From Sabellastarte sp. h YS-2021 (lineage: Eukaryota; Annelida; Polychaeta; Sabellida; Sabellidae): a DNA stretch of 64,000 nucleotides. The notes under the pieces are model-generated. The model worked only from the letters and a program-made list of their open reading frames with translations, ran no database searches and was not told the origin of the DNA. Numbering within the stretch: the stretch's first letter is position 1; every line of letters starts with the position of its first letter. Positions 29,018 to 40,045 of this stretch are shown here, piece after piece. The stretch is taken from the NCBI GenBank assembly GCA_964017235.1, contig OZ024929.1:157031609-157095608 (forward strand), in the 5' to 3' direction. The translations under genes were made by a program, and so were the position numbers.

Positions 29018-31164
29018 GAAAATTCCTGGAAATTTTTGGATGATCCCTGTGAAAATTGGAGAGTAACCTGTGAAGGTCTGAACTTTGTGCAATATGGTGG
29101 CCCGCTGGGCCCAAAGTGTCAACAATGGCCATCCTGTAACCATCAATGGTCGAGAGGGGGCCTGTTTAGATCTTGGTACAGGTACATGAAAAAGTCTGAG
29201 ATTTGTTTCACAGATGGAGTGGAGAATCCACCGAATTTTCTCTGCACCATTTCTCAAATAGGGCCCACTTTGACTTGTAGATGGTCCTTGTTGATGACCT
29301 CTGAGGTGCAGCAATTCTCTCTGCCACCTCCACAGAGAAGCCTTGTTCTTGGAGCTGTCCACTTCTAGACACCAGGCGTGGAGGTTGAGATGTTGTGGAT
29401 TGCTGTGGGACACATAATTGTGGGACTGTTTGAGAAGAGTTTTTGACACCGGGAGTTGCAGTGGGATTTCTGTTGAGAACTCCACTAGATCCCAAAACCA
29501 GGGCATCCCTGGCCAGCCTGGGGCTATTACAATGATCAGGCAATGGCATTGCCTGATTTTTTGGATCACCCTGTGAAGGAGAGCCGTTGGAGATTAAACA
29601 TAGGTAGTGAGACCCGTCCAGTTTAAGTTCAGAGCATCTATGTCCCAAGCATTTGGGTTTGGGACTGGAGACATGTACAGTGGAAGTTTGTGGTTCAGAC
29701 GAGTGGTAAAGAGATCATGAGGAGTGAACCACTTTTGACAGATCTGTTTGAACACCTGCGGATGCAGTGACCGTTCTGTTGACTGCACTTAGTTTAACCT
29801 GGTCAGGAGGTCGGTCATCACATTCAGACACCCTGGAATGTGTCTGGCTTTTAATGTTATGTGATAGCAATGACACCATGTCATGATCTTTTACAGGAGA
29901 GCGCACATCTCTGCCGAGTGAGTTCCTCCTTGTTTGTTTATGTAGGCTACCACTGTTGAGTTGTCCGTTGCAACTAGCACTGTTTGGTTCTGGCACTGGT
30001 CCTTGAAGCTTCGAAGGGCCAGGGTGACCGCCTTCAACTCTAGAACGTTTATGTGTAGCCTTTTTCCCGGTCTGACCACAGGCCCTTTGTAGAACTTTTA
30101 TCATAGTGAGCTCCCCAACCTTCATTTGAGGCGTCTGTAAAGAGTTGGATACTGTGGTCTTTGGGATGAAGGTCTGCACCTCTCATCACATTTGCAGGAT
30201 TTTGCCACCAGTCTAGGTGTGCAGAAATGGCTTCTGTCCAAGGAAGGAGGCTGTCCAGCGACTGAGGATATCTCCAGTGCTCCTTGAGATGAAACTGAAA
30301 GGGCCTCATGTGAAAGCGTCCCTCTGGGACCATTTTCTCCGTTGAGGCAAGCAACCCAATTTGCGACATCAAACATCTTGCAGGCAAAACATGTTTTGAC
30401 TTGAGTCATAGGATCAATTCCTGAAGTCTGAGCCATCTCTCTTGAATGGGTTTTACAAGGGCTGAATCTAGATGGTATTTGTAGCCCACGAACGAAAACA
30501 CCTGAGTTGGTTTTAGTTCTGATTTCTCCTGATTTATTATCCACCCCAAGGACTGGGTTAGGTCTACCACTGCCTGAGTGTTTACTTGGGCTTCCTCCTG
30601 AGACTGGGACCTGATCAGCCAGTCGTCCAGTTATTGGTGAAGTCGGAGTCCTCTGGAGAGGGCCATTAGCTTCACTTCCTTTACAATCATTGTAAAGACC
30701 TGGGGGGCTGTGGCTAGTCCGAATGGGAGGGAGGTGAACTGGAACGCCTGTGACCTGTAGCAAAATCTTAGGTACTTCCTTGAGTGTGGGTGGATGGGGA
30801 TGTGAAGGTAAGCGTTTGATAGGTCTATCGACGATACCCATTCCCCTGGAATCAGGGAGGTCCTGATGGACTCTGGAGTTTCCATTTTGAACTTTTCTAC
30901 ATGTAGAAAGTGTTGAGCCTGCTTAAGTCTTTTACTGGCCTCCTGGTGAGGCTTGGGGACTAGAAACAGGCGACAGTAAAACCCAAGAGATTTTACATTT
31001 TCCACCCTTTCTATTGCGTTCTTTGACAGAAGAGACTGGATACAAGTGGCCAGAGCTTGGTCTTTTTGACGGGCCTTGTATTCTGACTGAATCAGAGGGA
31101 ATCTGACCAGACTTGGTTTTGAAAGGAATGGCAGTACGTAGCCATTGGTGATAATGTTTAACAC
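29018..31164 (-). pseudogene. DIRS RT/RNase H and recombinase N-half (copy E part of B/E)
   Basis: On the minus strand, right to left: NGYVLPFLSKP, RLFLVPKPHQ, SSIDLSNAYLHIPIHPHS, LPFGLATAP, then LHQ followed by a stop. The YLDD Tyr codon is TAA here (complement of 30631-30633). RNase H follows (FTDASNEGWGAH, ATDNSTVVAYIN). The connector is near 29500-29750, and the recombinase start (EQGFSVEVAERIAAPQRSS, TIYKSKWALFEKWC) near 29240-29340. A short deletion plus frameshift also removes the RWRPVIDLS block. It ends at 29018 where copy C begins. Confidence 0.85.
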
Positions 31165-31437
31165 GTTTGATGAACATTTGTTTGCCAGTCTCTTCTGAAA
31201 GAACGGAGGCGACCTCCTACTGGTGGACTGAGGGAGGCTTTTAAGGAGTCATTGAGGGAGGGGTTTCCACGCCCTTGTCCCCTAGAGTGGGGTCGAAAAT
31301 GACCCCTGGAGCCTCTGAAGTTCGGTTTCCCCCTACCTGAGGAAAACAATTGGTTACTGCTTTGTGAGGAGTTGCCCCCATAGGGGCGTTTCCTGTAGGA
31401 GCCTCTTTTCTTATTGTGGGGACCTCGAAAGGGCTTA
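31165..31437 (-). pseudogene. DIRS gag C-terminal tail (copy E part of B/E)
   Basis: Encodes SSGRGKPNFRGSRGHFRPH, the Gly/Arg-rich gag tail of copy A. It breaks at the sequence equivalent to the NKPF codons of copy A (11561), where fragment D starts at the TTTT core 31438-31441. Confidence 0.8.
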
Positions 31438-33222
31438 TTTTATTGCGTTAATACATCCTATCCAATGGACAATTGCTAATCCGGTCAGAGCAGACCGGCT
31501 TGCCAAACGCCAGAAAAAGACGTCCCGTGTCTCCACCGGCCGGCCGGTCCCAGTACTGTGCACTCGCAAGGTGGCGCATCGTACCTCCTTCCTGTCTAGA
31601 CAGTGACGTCATAGCATCTTTTTCGTTTGGCGCGTGTACTGTGCAGACGTGTTTTCTACAATATCCAGATATTTTAAGGAAAAGTGTGGATTATGATGGA
31701 TTTTTAACCATATTTGCAAATATTTTAGTGGAGAATTGTTATCTACATATCAAGCACAGATATACATTAAGAAATCTGCTGGAGCTGACTCAATTTAGTG
31801 TTGATGATAGGGCAGTAAGCGACGAGAATTACATATGCGGCCATGTTGCAAGTTTCCTCGCAACTTTTTTGTTGTTAGGGGCAGATCAACAATATAAGGA
31901 AAAAATACTGGATATACTACTTACAAGATAATTTTATCCGTGTCTTTTGTTTGAATGCACCTCTACAGTTCTCCAACGAAACGTCAGTCTTTTCAAGTAT
32001 TTACAACGTAGAATGAATCCCCTTCAGAAGAGCATGAAGTGCATTCTTTTGAACGTCTAATACATAGAAGGAAGTTCATCTTCAGTCACTCTCAGTCCCA
32101 CCCTTGTGGACCCGGCACGTGCGTCGGTAATAAGGGCAGTGGATGGCCAGGACACTGGTTTGAGTGCACAGCCGGCTGAGAAAGAAGAACAGACTTCAGA
32201 CCGGCACCGACCAGGTTTTTTTTTTCATCTTCAGAGCACACTGGTACCGACGTCTCTGCTGTAAAGCATCAGTCACACCAGCCTAGCTCAAGTATTTAGT
32301 GTTTTTCATCAGAAGCATGAAATGCATTCTTCAGATTGCTTCAGAGCGCACTGGTCCAGACATCTCACACTGGTCGACCGGCAAGCTCCAGTTCAGCCGA
32401 CCTCACAATAGATAGTCACCTTCAGAGCTTCAGAGCGCACTGGTCCAGGCTTCTCTGCTTTTAAAGCATCAGCCGACCTGCCAGCTCGAAAGAACGTGAC
32501 CCTGATGTCATCTCCACAAAGCTGATCATGTGATTCACCGACCAGGAAGGTCAGAAGTGCGTTCTTCAGAACTCACGTCTACTGTGATTCCAGTCCCGGC
32601 CTTGCAGACCCGGCCTTGTCGGTAGTGGGGTTTTGTGGACAGTCAGAATACTGTAAAGTTGCCGGTTAAGTATCACACAAAGAAAGCGACCACTGATGTC
32701 ATCTTCAATCAGCCAATCACGTGTCCTTCCGACCAGCAAGCTGGTCACGTGACACGCCGACCAACAATTGCTTCTAAAAATAGCTCACAGGGGCTTTCCC
32801 AGCAACTGTCAAATCTACAAATAAGACGTGCGCTTAAAAGAAATACTTTAATTAATGGAGGAAACGCGCAGTAAGCTGAATTCAACACAAAAGATAGTTG
32901 TAAACTTGCTTCATCAACTGTTTACAGAGTATACCGACCGGGTACCAGCTACACAGCCTTGTACAGTTGCTTCAACAACTGGTTAGTGTACCAACCAGGT
33001 ACTGGCTACACAGCCTTTGTACAGCTTACCCGACCCCAACTTGTTACAGAGTCATCCGACCCAGTCCATTCAACTCTGTGTTGATTCTGGGGCAGGTAGA
33101 CCGCAAGTATCTACAAATATGGCTTCAACTGACCGGTTACAGAGTCTTCAAATCACCAGACCAGTTTACCAGCTATACAGCCTTGCTTCACCAAAACCGG
33201 TTACAGAGTCTACCCACCTCCA
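31438..33222 (+). mobile_element. DIRS fragment D (family 2), 5' part only
   Basis: Left ITR from TTTT (31438-31441) through CCAATGGACAATTGCTAATC and TGACGTCA (31604-31611), then the long 5' region shared with copy C (60-bp repeats at 32900-33215). It is cut at about 33222 by an unrelated repeat; RT, recombinase, ICR and right ITR are absent. No gag. Confidence 0.78.
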
Positions 33223-34075
33223 ACATATTTGAGAGAAATTGTGCAGCTGCAATACTTTTGAAGATCTAAGCCATTTACTCATTATGATTATCATTAAAAA
33301 TTCACAAAGTAGCCATTACTCACTTAGCTATGGAAATACAATTCCAAACTACTGACCATGTTGTAGCTGTGGAGAAAGTTACTCACTCAAAAGTAGCCGC
33401 CAAAAGTAGCGAAAATTGAAATTTTTCCCCTTAGCATAGGATACTGTTGTACTATCCTGTGGGTCAAAAATTTGCTCAAAATTGCTGTATCTCTTACGGT
33501 TTGCGAGATATTTGTGATTTTTCACATTTTCACTAAAAGTAGCAATAAAGTAGCCATTACTCACTTGTACATTGAGCAACAGTTGTGAAACTTAAATATG
33601 TTACAGTTCACAAAAAAGTAAATGAACAACATATTTGAGAGAAATTGTGCAGCTGCAATACTTTTGAAGACATAAGCCATTTACTCATTATGATTATCAT
33701 TAAAAATTCACAAAGTAGCCATTACTCTCTTAGCTATGGAAATACAATTCCAAACTACTGACCATGTTGTAGCTGTGGAGAAAGTAGCTGAACAACATAT
33801 TGCAACAAAATACTCTAAATGCAATACACTGTAGTTTGAGAGTTATAAGTCATATAATTATACTAGGTAAAAGTGCTATTACTCTCTCAAAAGTAGGCCA
33901 AAGTTCACCAAACCCAAAAAATATTGAGTGTAAAAATTCATTAGGACAAGTAATTTACCAAAAATGTATAACTGTAATAGTTTCAGAGAAAACTGCGTGA
34001 GCCACGCATGCACACACACATGCAAATTATAATCTCCCGCCGGCGAGCCGGGCAGGACATAATAACCAAAAATCA
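33223..34075. repeat. AT-rich repeat element with 160-bp direct duplication
   Basis: 33224-33382 is repeated at 33628-33787 (period 404 bp), starting ACATATTTGAGAGAAATTGT. The ATGTTGTAGCT block also resembles 53530-53640. A GC-rich hairpin CCGGC-GA-GCCGG lies near 34038-34049. It fills the space where gag of copy B/E and the rest of fragment D should be. No coding capacity. Confidence 0.7.
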
Positions 34076-34122
34076 ACATCCAACAATACGTATGTGCTCA
34101 GAAATAGATGAAAATATCTGTG

Positions 34123-34278
34123 TAGAAAGTAGGAAGAAATCTCACAGAGTTCCGAGAGAAGGCAACCTGAGGCTACGGCCAACTATAAATGTCTTTTTTT
34201 TTCTTAGACGTTGGCCGGATTCCTGTGGCCATCCGAGAACAGCATTCAGTCCCACATGGTAAGCTATTGTAGCGCAAT
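34123..34278 (-). repeat. Left ITR of DIRS copy B/E
   Basis: Reverse complement of the family-1 left tip: CAGTCCCACATGGTAAGCTA then TTGTAGCGCAAT, ending at AAAA 34279-34282. It pairs with 21283-21420. Confidence 0.9.
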
Positions 34279-34282
34279 AAAA

Positions 34283-34500
34283 TTGCAAATTTAATAAGTA
34301 AATTAAATTTTTATAAGTCAATACCCTATCCAATGGACAATTGCTAATCCGGTCGGCGCAGACTGGCCCGCCAAACGTCAGAAAAAGGCGTCCTGTGTTT
34401 CCACCGGCCGGCCGGTCCCTAGTACTGGTGCACTCGCCAGATGGCATGTCGTACTTCCTTCCTGTCTAGACACAGTGATGTCATAGCATCTTTTTCATTG
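34283..34500 (-). repeat. Right ITR of DIRS copy F
   Basis: Tip TTGCAAATTTAATAAGT, then CCAATGGACAATTGCTAATC to GATGTCATAGCATCTTTTTC. The CRE-like palindrome is mutated (TGATGTCA). Inverted against 41579-41681. Confidence 0.88.
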
Positions 34501-34558
34501 TCTAAACTTATTAGACCCCTAGTAAGCTGATAGCGGGGTCGGTGGGAGGGTCTTGCTT

Positions 34559-34647
34559 GTCCATTGGATAGGGTATTAACTTATAAAAATTTAATTTACT
34601 TATTAAATTTGCAATTTTATTGCGTTAATACATCCTATCCAATGGAC
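34559..34647 (-). repeat. ICR of DIRS copy F
   Basis: TCCATTGGATAGGGTATTAA through ATTTGCAATTTTATTGCG to CATCCTATCCAATGGACA: the inverted right tip fused to the inverted left tip, with AATTTTATT at the joint. Confidence 0.9.
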
Positions 34648-34810
34648 AACTGCTGAATAACTACTGCTTGGTCGGCTAGGATATTAAGTGAATTCATAAA
34701 CAGAACTAAACAAAATTTCCTCTGGCCTGGATCGAGTGGAGATAAGGAGACCCCAACAAGGCCTTTGTCGGGTAGCAGAGAGCGGTTACCCGGAGCTATA
34801 CCGATGTTCC

Positions 34811-34828
34811 GCCCCCCCCCCCTTTTTT
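34811..34828 (-). other. Polypurine tract (copy F)
   Basis: Seen on the plus strand as a C-run then TTTTTT; on the element's sense strand AAAAAAGGGGGG, next to CAGACCTGCTCTGAGGTAGG, which is shared with copies C and G. Confidence 0.65.
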
Positions 34829-34914
34829 AACAGACCTGCTCTGAGGTAGGGCAAGAGAGGCATGAGTTCAGTCCCATGAGAAGGAAATAAACCTCCCGAA
34901 GGAAGCACGTCTGA

Positions 34915-36520
34915 GTTTTTAGTCGAATCTTTGATTCGAGTTATGTACTGAGTTGCGGTCACGATTTTAAATTCGCCGTTTAAACCCTTAAATATCAATT
35001 CTGCATAATATTTTCTTCACATATCTGTACATAAAGGTGTATCCTTCTTGAACCAGAATCCGGTCCATTCCACTTTCCGGTCTAAACGGTTTTAAAGTCA
35101 GACGTATGTATGTTTTTGTGCAAAAATATTAAAAGAAACTGTATATTTTTATAATAGAAGTGTTGTTTGTCATACAAACGATATTTCGTAACAAGAAAAA
35201 AGCACTAAAATGTTTCAGAAGTGACGGCTAAATGATATTGTCCAATTTTTGTAATAGACTGGAAATAGGTACAACAATCATATATTATACACTCTGCCAT
35301 TTTGAAGATTTTTAATGCTTTTATTCAGTTATATTTTATAAAGTAAAAAGCTTGTCTAGCACTTCGTCTGGCTTTCTCAAAGAACCCGTATGTCCTAGAA
35401 ACTATTGTGTTACCCATTGTGATGGCCTACTCGAACGAGTCTTTTTTAACGGTTTCATCTGCTGGTTTCTAGACGTGAACCCCCATCAATTTATTTGTCT
35501 GCTGGTGTATCACGCAGTCACTGTTAATGTAAAATTGTTGTCTGCGCATCTACCCATTTGTCAAACAAATAAACCGCAAAGAAATTAATGAATAAAGTGA
35601 CGTCACGGTAGTACTATACATTTTTCGTTCAGCCAATCAGAATCTAGAACACCTCTGGCAGAGACAATGAAAATATTTCAAACTCCGTAGTTCTACATTC
35701 AACCACTCGAAGGCGCTTTTGCATGTCCTAGAAGTTATCATGTGATTTCATTTTTCTGTCAATCCGTTTCTTATCTTGGAAGAAGTTGTCTTCCAAATTG
35801 TTTTACAGTATATTTACAAAATAAACCAGTTCGCTAATCTTATTTCCTGACAATATTTTATAAAATGGACGTTTCGACAAAGATCAAATACTGTGTCCTC
35901 GATTCTGATTCTGATTGGCTAAACGACGAAATACTTCATCGGTAAAATACAGCATAATCTCTGGCTCCCTATTATCGCTTATTGTAGCTATCGTAATATT
36001 GTAGAAACATCACACAAATATTTTATTTAAATACTTACAATTTGCTTCTGTAAAATATCCATATACAGTACTATATATCCACGCTTCAAAATTGAAATAT
36101 GTCTTCTCATTTCAAAATCAAATTTCAAACTGCAAGTCCGTGAACAGGAAATATGCTGGTAGTTTTCGTCTTAAACCAGCCTTGTAAAATATTGTCACGA
36201 AACCCCCACAAAGAACTGCCGTGACTGCGCATATTTGCTCATTAATATTAATGAGGCAAGTCCGTGAACAGGAAATGCACTGGTAGTTCTCATCTTAAAC
36301 CAGCCTTGTAAAACTTCGCATCTACAGACCCTTTATATTTGTAAACCTTTCACATCGCATCACTACAAATACCCATATCGCTACACAAATCTGAAAACAA
36401 CTCTGGAAGCGGTTTGCAAATGCGGGCAATAATACCGAGTTTAAAGATTTCAACACCCAGTGCTGCCCTAAGATTCGACTGTGTGGTTGGCAGAAGGCCA
36501 ATCACTTCACCCTTGTTTTT
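34915..36520. mobile_element. 1.6-kb insertion in the 3' region of copy F
   Basis: In copy G the GAAGCACGTC..GAGTTTGTTT segment joins directly to the ATGTACA..CTATTTACATAT segment. In copy F they are separated by about 1.6 kb of unrelated DNA. AGTCGAATCTT at the left (34921) recurs inverted near 36473-36483 (AAGATTCGACT), a possible short TIR about 35 bp inside the right boundary. It contains a 60-bp direct repeat (36140-36198 and 36253-36311, GCAAGTCCGTGAACAGGAAA). No coding frame of note. Exact ends are uncertain. Confidence 0.55.
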
Positions 36521-36641
36521 GTTTTTTTTGTGCATTTAACTATGTACAAACTATTTACATATATACATATCTCCTCAGCACCAAGGTCACTGGTGGATCT
36601 GCTGGGCAGCCACTACAGGATCCAGGTGAAAGAGCTCAGAA

Positions 36642-37545
36642 TCAGCCCAAGCCACATCCTTCAGGTAGAATTGGGTGAAGGTGTTGTGTGACTTCCAGTG
36701 GCAGGCTGATAATATTTGTTCCAGAGAGACTCCTGACTGGAAGCTGCAAAGGCCCTGACATCATGGGCTTTAACCTGATGTAGGATGAGGGCTTCCTGGT
36801 CCGAGGCTTGTAGCATAGGATCACAGTCTTTTTGATCCAAAAGGAGATGGTGGCAGGTGAGATGTCCTTGTCAAAGCCTTTCTTGAAAGAGACAAAGACC
36901 AACTCTTTATTCTGCCTGAGGTCTGAGGTCCTGTCCAAATAGTAGCGCAAAGCTCTGACCGGACAGAGGGACCTGTCAGACTTTAGGGACCTATCCAGAG
37001 TTGGGGCCAGGGCTGGTATAATCACTGGGGCCACACTGTCTGGACCCTCTTTGGCCAGCTGGTTCATGGAAAGAAAGCTGTGTGATGGATACAGGGACAC
37101 CTTTGACCAATCAGATTGGTGTCTGATATTTCTGTTATGCCAAGCATGAATCTCACTTCTATGCTTGCCCGACCCAAGGGCTAAGAGGAAAACTGTCTTG
37201 AAGGTCAAATGTTTCAGAGATGCCTCTTTGATAGGCTCAAAGGGAGCCTTGGTCAACTGGTGCAACACCAGAGATAGGTTTCAGGAGGGGATTCCCCTCC
37301 GGCCTTTGGGTCTGTTTCTGTGGAAACTATCCAGGAGACGCGTGAGATTTTCGTCTTTGCTGATGTTAAAAGGTGAATTGCCTAGTTTATCAGCAATGGC
37401 AGACCTGTAACCATCAATGGTGCTGGGCTCTAACTTCCTCTCCTGAAATAGGTACATTAGGAAGTCAGCAACTGACTTTACAGGAGGTGCCCTGAAGTCC
37501 ACCTGATTAGTGACGTACCACTTTGTAAAAAGGGTCCACTTTGCC
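36642..37545 (-). pseudogene. DIRS tyrosine recombinase (copy F)
   Basis: Reads VADFLMYLFQERKLEPSTID, GYRSAIADKLG, RLLDSFHRNRPKGRRGIPS, then after a frameshift LHQLTKAPFEPIKEASLKH, LLALGSGKHRSEIHAW, CPVRALRYYLDRTSDL and FKKGFDKDISPATIS. Near 36770 a frameshift hides the AHDVRAF box. The HW and Tyr region follows in another frame (plus-strand 36660-36720, reverse of CACTGG...). All catalytic boxes can be found, but not in one frame. Confidence 0.85.
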
Positions 37546-38422
37546 TCATAGACTGATCTGGTTGATCTTTTTGAGGACCCTCAATTCATGCTGCCACTGC
37601 CTCAGAGAAGCCCTGTTCCTTGATTGCTGAGGCTCTAGGAGCCATGCATGGAGATTTAGGTTTGTCAGATTTCTGTTAGGGATCGGATTGAATGGCTGTG
37701 TTAACAGGTTGGACAGGTTGGGCAGGCTCAGTGGGATCTGACTGGACATGGTCACTAGATCCCAAAACCAAGGCATGTTGGGCCACCCCGGAGCAATCAG
37801 AATGATTCTTTTCCATGGGGAGTCCTGCAGCTTCTCCACCACTTTGCCCAAGATGGCTGCTGGTGGGAAGGCATATGTGTCCAGATCCTCCCATTGGAAA
37901 CTGAGTGCATCCACTGCTACTGCCAGGGCATCCGGAACTGGTGACACAAACTGAGGCAACTTGTTGTTGAACCTCGTGGCAAATAGATCTATCTGAGGTC
38001 GGTGCCACCTGGTGCATATGGCTTGGAAAACCTCTTGAAGGAGGGACCACTCTGTTTGAATGGTCTGGCCTAAACAGGATAGCTTGTCTGCTACCTCGTT
38101 CAGCCGGCCCGGAATGTGTCAGGCTTTGAGAGTTACCTGGTGTCTGGTGCACCAGGTCAAGATTCTCCATAGTAGGGCACACAGAGGGCCCGACCTCATG
38201 CCTCCTTCTTTGTTTATGTAAGACACTACTGTAGTGTTGTCGGTTGCCACAAGTACTATTTTGTCGTTGCAAAGGTCTTGGAACTCTTTCAGTGCTAGAA
38301 AGACTGCTTTTAGTTCCAGATAGTTTATGTGCAGCTTGCTTTCTGGTAGGGACCATGACCCTCTTGCAGTGCGTTTGTTTAAGTGAGCGCCCCACCCTTC
38401 TTTTGATGCATTGGTAAATATT

Positions 38423-38617
38423 AAAACAGAAAACAAATGCAGAAGTGGTAGTAGTCACAGATAAAGTTCACTTTATACCAAATATATATGGAGTTGGGCC
38501 TTATACTGTTGTGATGTTATACACAACTGTATTTCGATAGTCAAAGTGTGCTATCTCATCAGAGGCTGGAGAATTAGTCTAACAATCCCCGTAAGTAATT
38601 TTTCAGAAGTGCAATCT
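38423..38617 (-). mobile_element. 195-bp insertion carrying a hammerhead ribozyme
   Basis: Flanked by the perfect 9-bp direct repeat GTAAATATT (38414-38422 and 38618-38626), and absent from the RNase H of copies A, C and E. It holds one complete hammerhead motif on the minus strand. It has no coding capacity and no A/B boxes. Hammerheads are known in Penelope-like elements and in small retrozymes, so it may be a truncated Penelope-like terminus or a retrozyme. It is not a copy of the PLE at 43257-50176 by simple inspection. Confidence 0.8.
38499..38567 (-). ncRNA. Hammerhead ribozyme motif HHR2
   Basis: Minus strand, 5' to 3': stem I GCCU, core CUGAUGA, stem II GAUAG...CUAUC with a 10-nt loop, GAAA, stem III AUAC-A-GUUGUG paired to CACAAC-A-GUAU (10 pairs, one A.A mismatch, 8-nt loop), U16.1, cleavage-site A17, then AGGC closing stem I. 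All invariant core positions (CUGANGA, GAA, A15.1-U16.1, H17) are present. Cleavage would fall between 38503 and 38502. Confidence 0.85.
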
Positions 38618-38640
38618 GTAAATATTTGCAGAGTATGTTT

Positions 38641-39870
38641 TATTGGGTGTAATGGTTGACCTGTAAGAACGTTGTCTTCTTGTAGCCACCTTTGTAAGTG
38701 GGGGTGCAGTGACCTGGGAATCGGGATTACCTATTCTAGTGATTCGGGTACCCTCCAGTTGTTTTTGAGATGCCACTGTATGGGTCTTATGTGTAGTCGG
38801 CCTAGGTGAACTTGCTTTTCTGTGGCTGTTAGCAAACCTATCAGGGACATGAACTGCCGGACCGGACAGGCCGGTAGTGACAGTATTTCTGATATTTTGT
38901 CCTGAAGATTCTGCCACCGATCCGGTGTGGGTCGAACCCGACGGGATCTGAGGTCGAACTGGTAACCTACAAAATCAAAGATCTACTTTGGCTCCAGCTC
39001 TGACTTTTCCAAATTCGCCAGCCAACCTAGTTCTTGGCATATTTTCATTAGATCCTGAGTATGCTGGAGACAGACCTGGTGGGATCTGGCTCTCACCAAC
39101 CAGTCGTCTAGGTATTGGTGGATCCTTCTACCCTTGTGTATGGCCATCAGTTTCACCTCCTTTGCCACTACAGTGAACTCCAAGGGTGCTGTAGACAGGC
39201 CTAAAGGCAAGGCTTTGAACTGGTATGTCTGACCTTGGACATACTCAGATATTTCCTGGACTGTTCCTGTATTGGTATGTGGAAGTAGGCGTCTTTGAAA
39301 TCTATTGAGGTGACCCACTCCCCTTGTTGGAGGCATGTCCTGATGGTTTCCGGTGTCTCCATTTTGAATTTCTCCGCCTTGAGGAAAAGATTCAGTTTGC
39401 TCAGATCTAATATAGGTCTCCATTTGTTGTTGGGCTTTGGGACCAAAAATAGTTGGTTGAAAAACCCGAGAGAAGTTTGGTTTTGTACTAGCTCTACCGC
39501 ATGTTTGTCTATAAGCTGATGTAATGCCTCCAGCAGGTAGCTGTTCCTGTGGGGATTGACATAGCAGCTTATGACCGTGGGAGACCTTGTGAGTTTCGGC
39601 CAGAAGGGGAGGGTGTAACCCTCTTTCAGGATTTGAACTACTTTCGGACCGGCACCCAGATCTAGCCAAGTTTGCCAAAAGTTTTGAAGTCTGGCCCCTA
39701 CAAGACAATTGAGTGACACAAGAAGCACTTGTCACATACTTTAATCTGTGATTTTTGTAATAACAACTTGCTGACCTGGGACTTAACTCTCTCTTTTGGG
39801 AGTGCCCAGGTGCAGAAGGTACAACATTGACAACATTTAAGTTTACAGTCTGTTTGAAAGAAGTGTTCAT
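38641..39870 (-). pseudogene. DIRS reverse transcriptase (copy F)
   Basis: In two overlapping frames: EGYTLPFWPKLTRSPTVIS, LLEALHQLIDKHAVELVQNQ, GFFNQLFLVPKPNNKWRPIL, WVTSIDFKDAYFHIPIQEQS; after a frameshift LPLGLSTAPLEFTVVAKEVK and HQYLDDWLVRA (catalytic YLDD, complement of 39103-39114). This is the only family-2 copy with an intact YLDD. A frameshift between the DFKDAYF and LPLGLSTAP blocks still disables it. Confidence 0.85.
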
Positions 39871-40045
39871 TGTCTCTCCTGTGTAAGTGCTCCCGGCCAG
39901 CAGTCAGTCCTGGAACCTGGTCATACAGTGATTGTCATTTGTATGACTGCTGGCCCTTGGCAGATCATGATGAAAAGTTAGAGTTCTTGCTTCTACTTCA
40001 TCTAAACTGATGCCTCCCAATATTTTTAAGGCAGGTCTCTCCTGC

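Larger units (their letters stand above)
21245..34278 (-). mobile_element. DIRS copy B/E (family 1), carrying two nested DIRS
   Basis: One minus-strand family-1 element. Its right ITR is at 21245-21440, ICR at 21481-21584, recombinase C-half at 22150-22781, recombinase N-half to gag end at 29018-31437, and left ITR at 34123-34278. Copy C (22782-29017) splits the recombinase gene and fragment D (31438-33222) splits gag. Removing C restores continuity with copy A: the site reads TTCAAAA then TGGAACC, against CCCAAG then TGGAACC. Most of gag (about 2 kb) is missing between D and the left ITR. AAAA flanks both ends (21241-21244, 34279-34282). Confidence 0.88.
37546..38640 (-). pseudogene. DIRS RNase H and connector (copy F), split by an insertion
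   Basis: Connector: FVSPVPDALAVAVDALSFQW, YAFPPAAILGKV, IILIAPGWPNMPWFWDLV. RNase H: FTNASKEGWGAHLNKRT (first Asp now Asn), LELKAVFLAL, ATDNTTVVSYINKEGG. The IFTNAS end is interrupted at 38422 by a 195-bp insertion and resumes at 38627 with PLHPIK-like coding of the RT/RNase H linker. An overlapping frame (37676-38458) is open for 260 codons, as in other copies. Confidence 0.82.
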
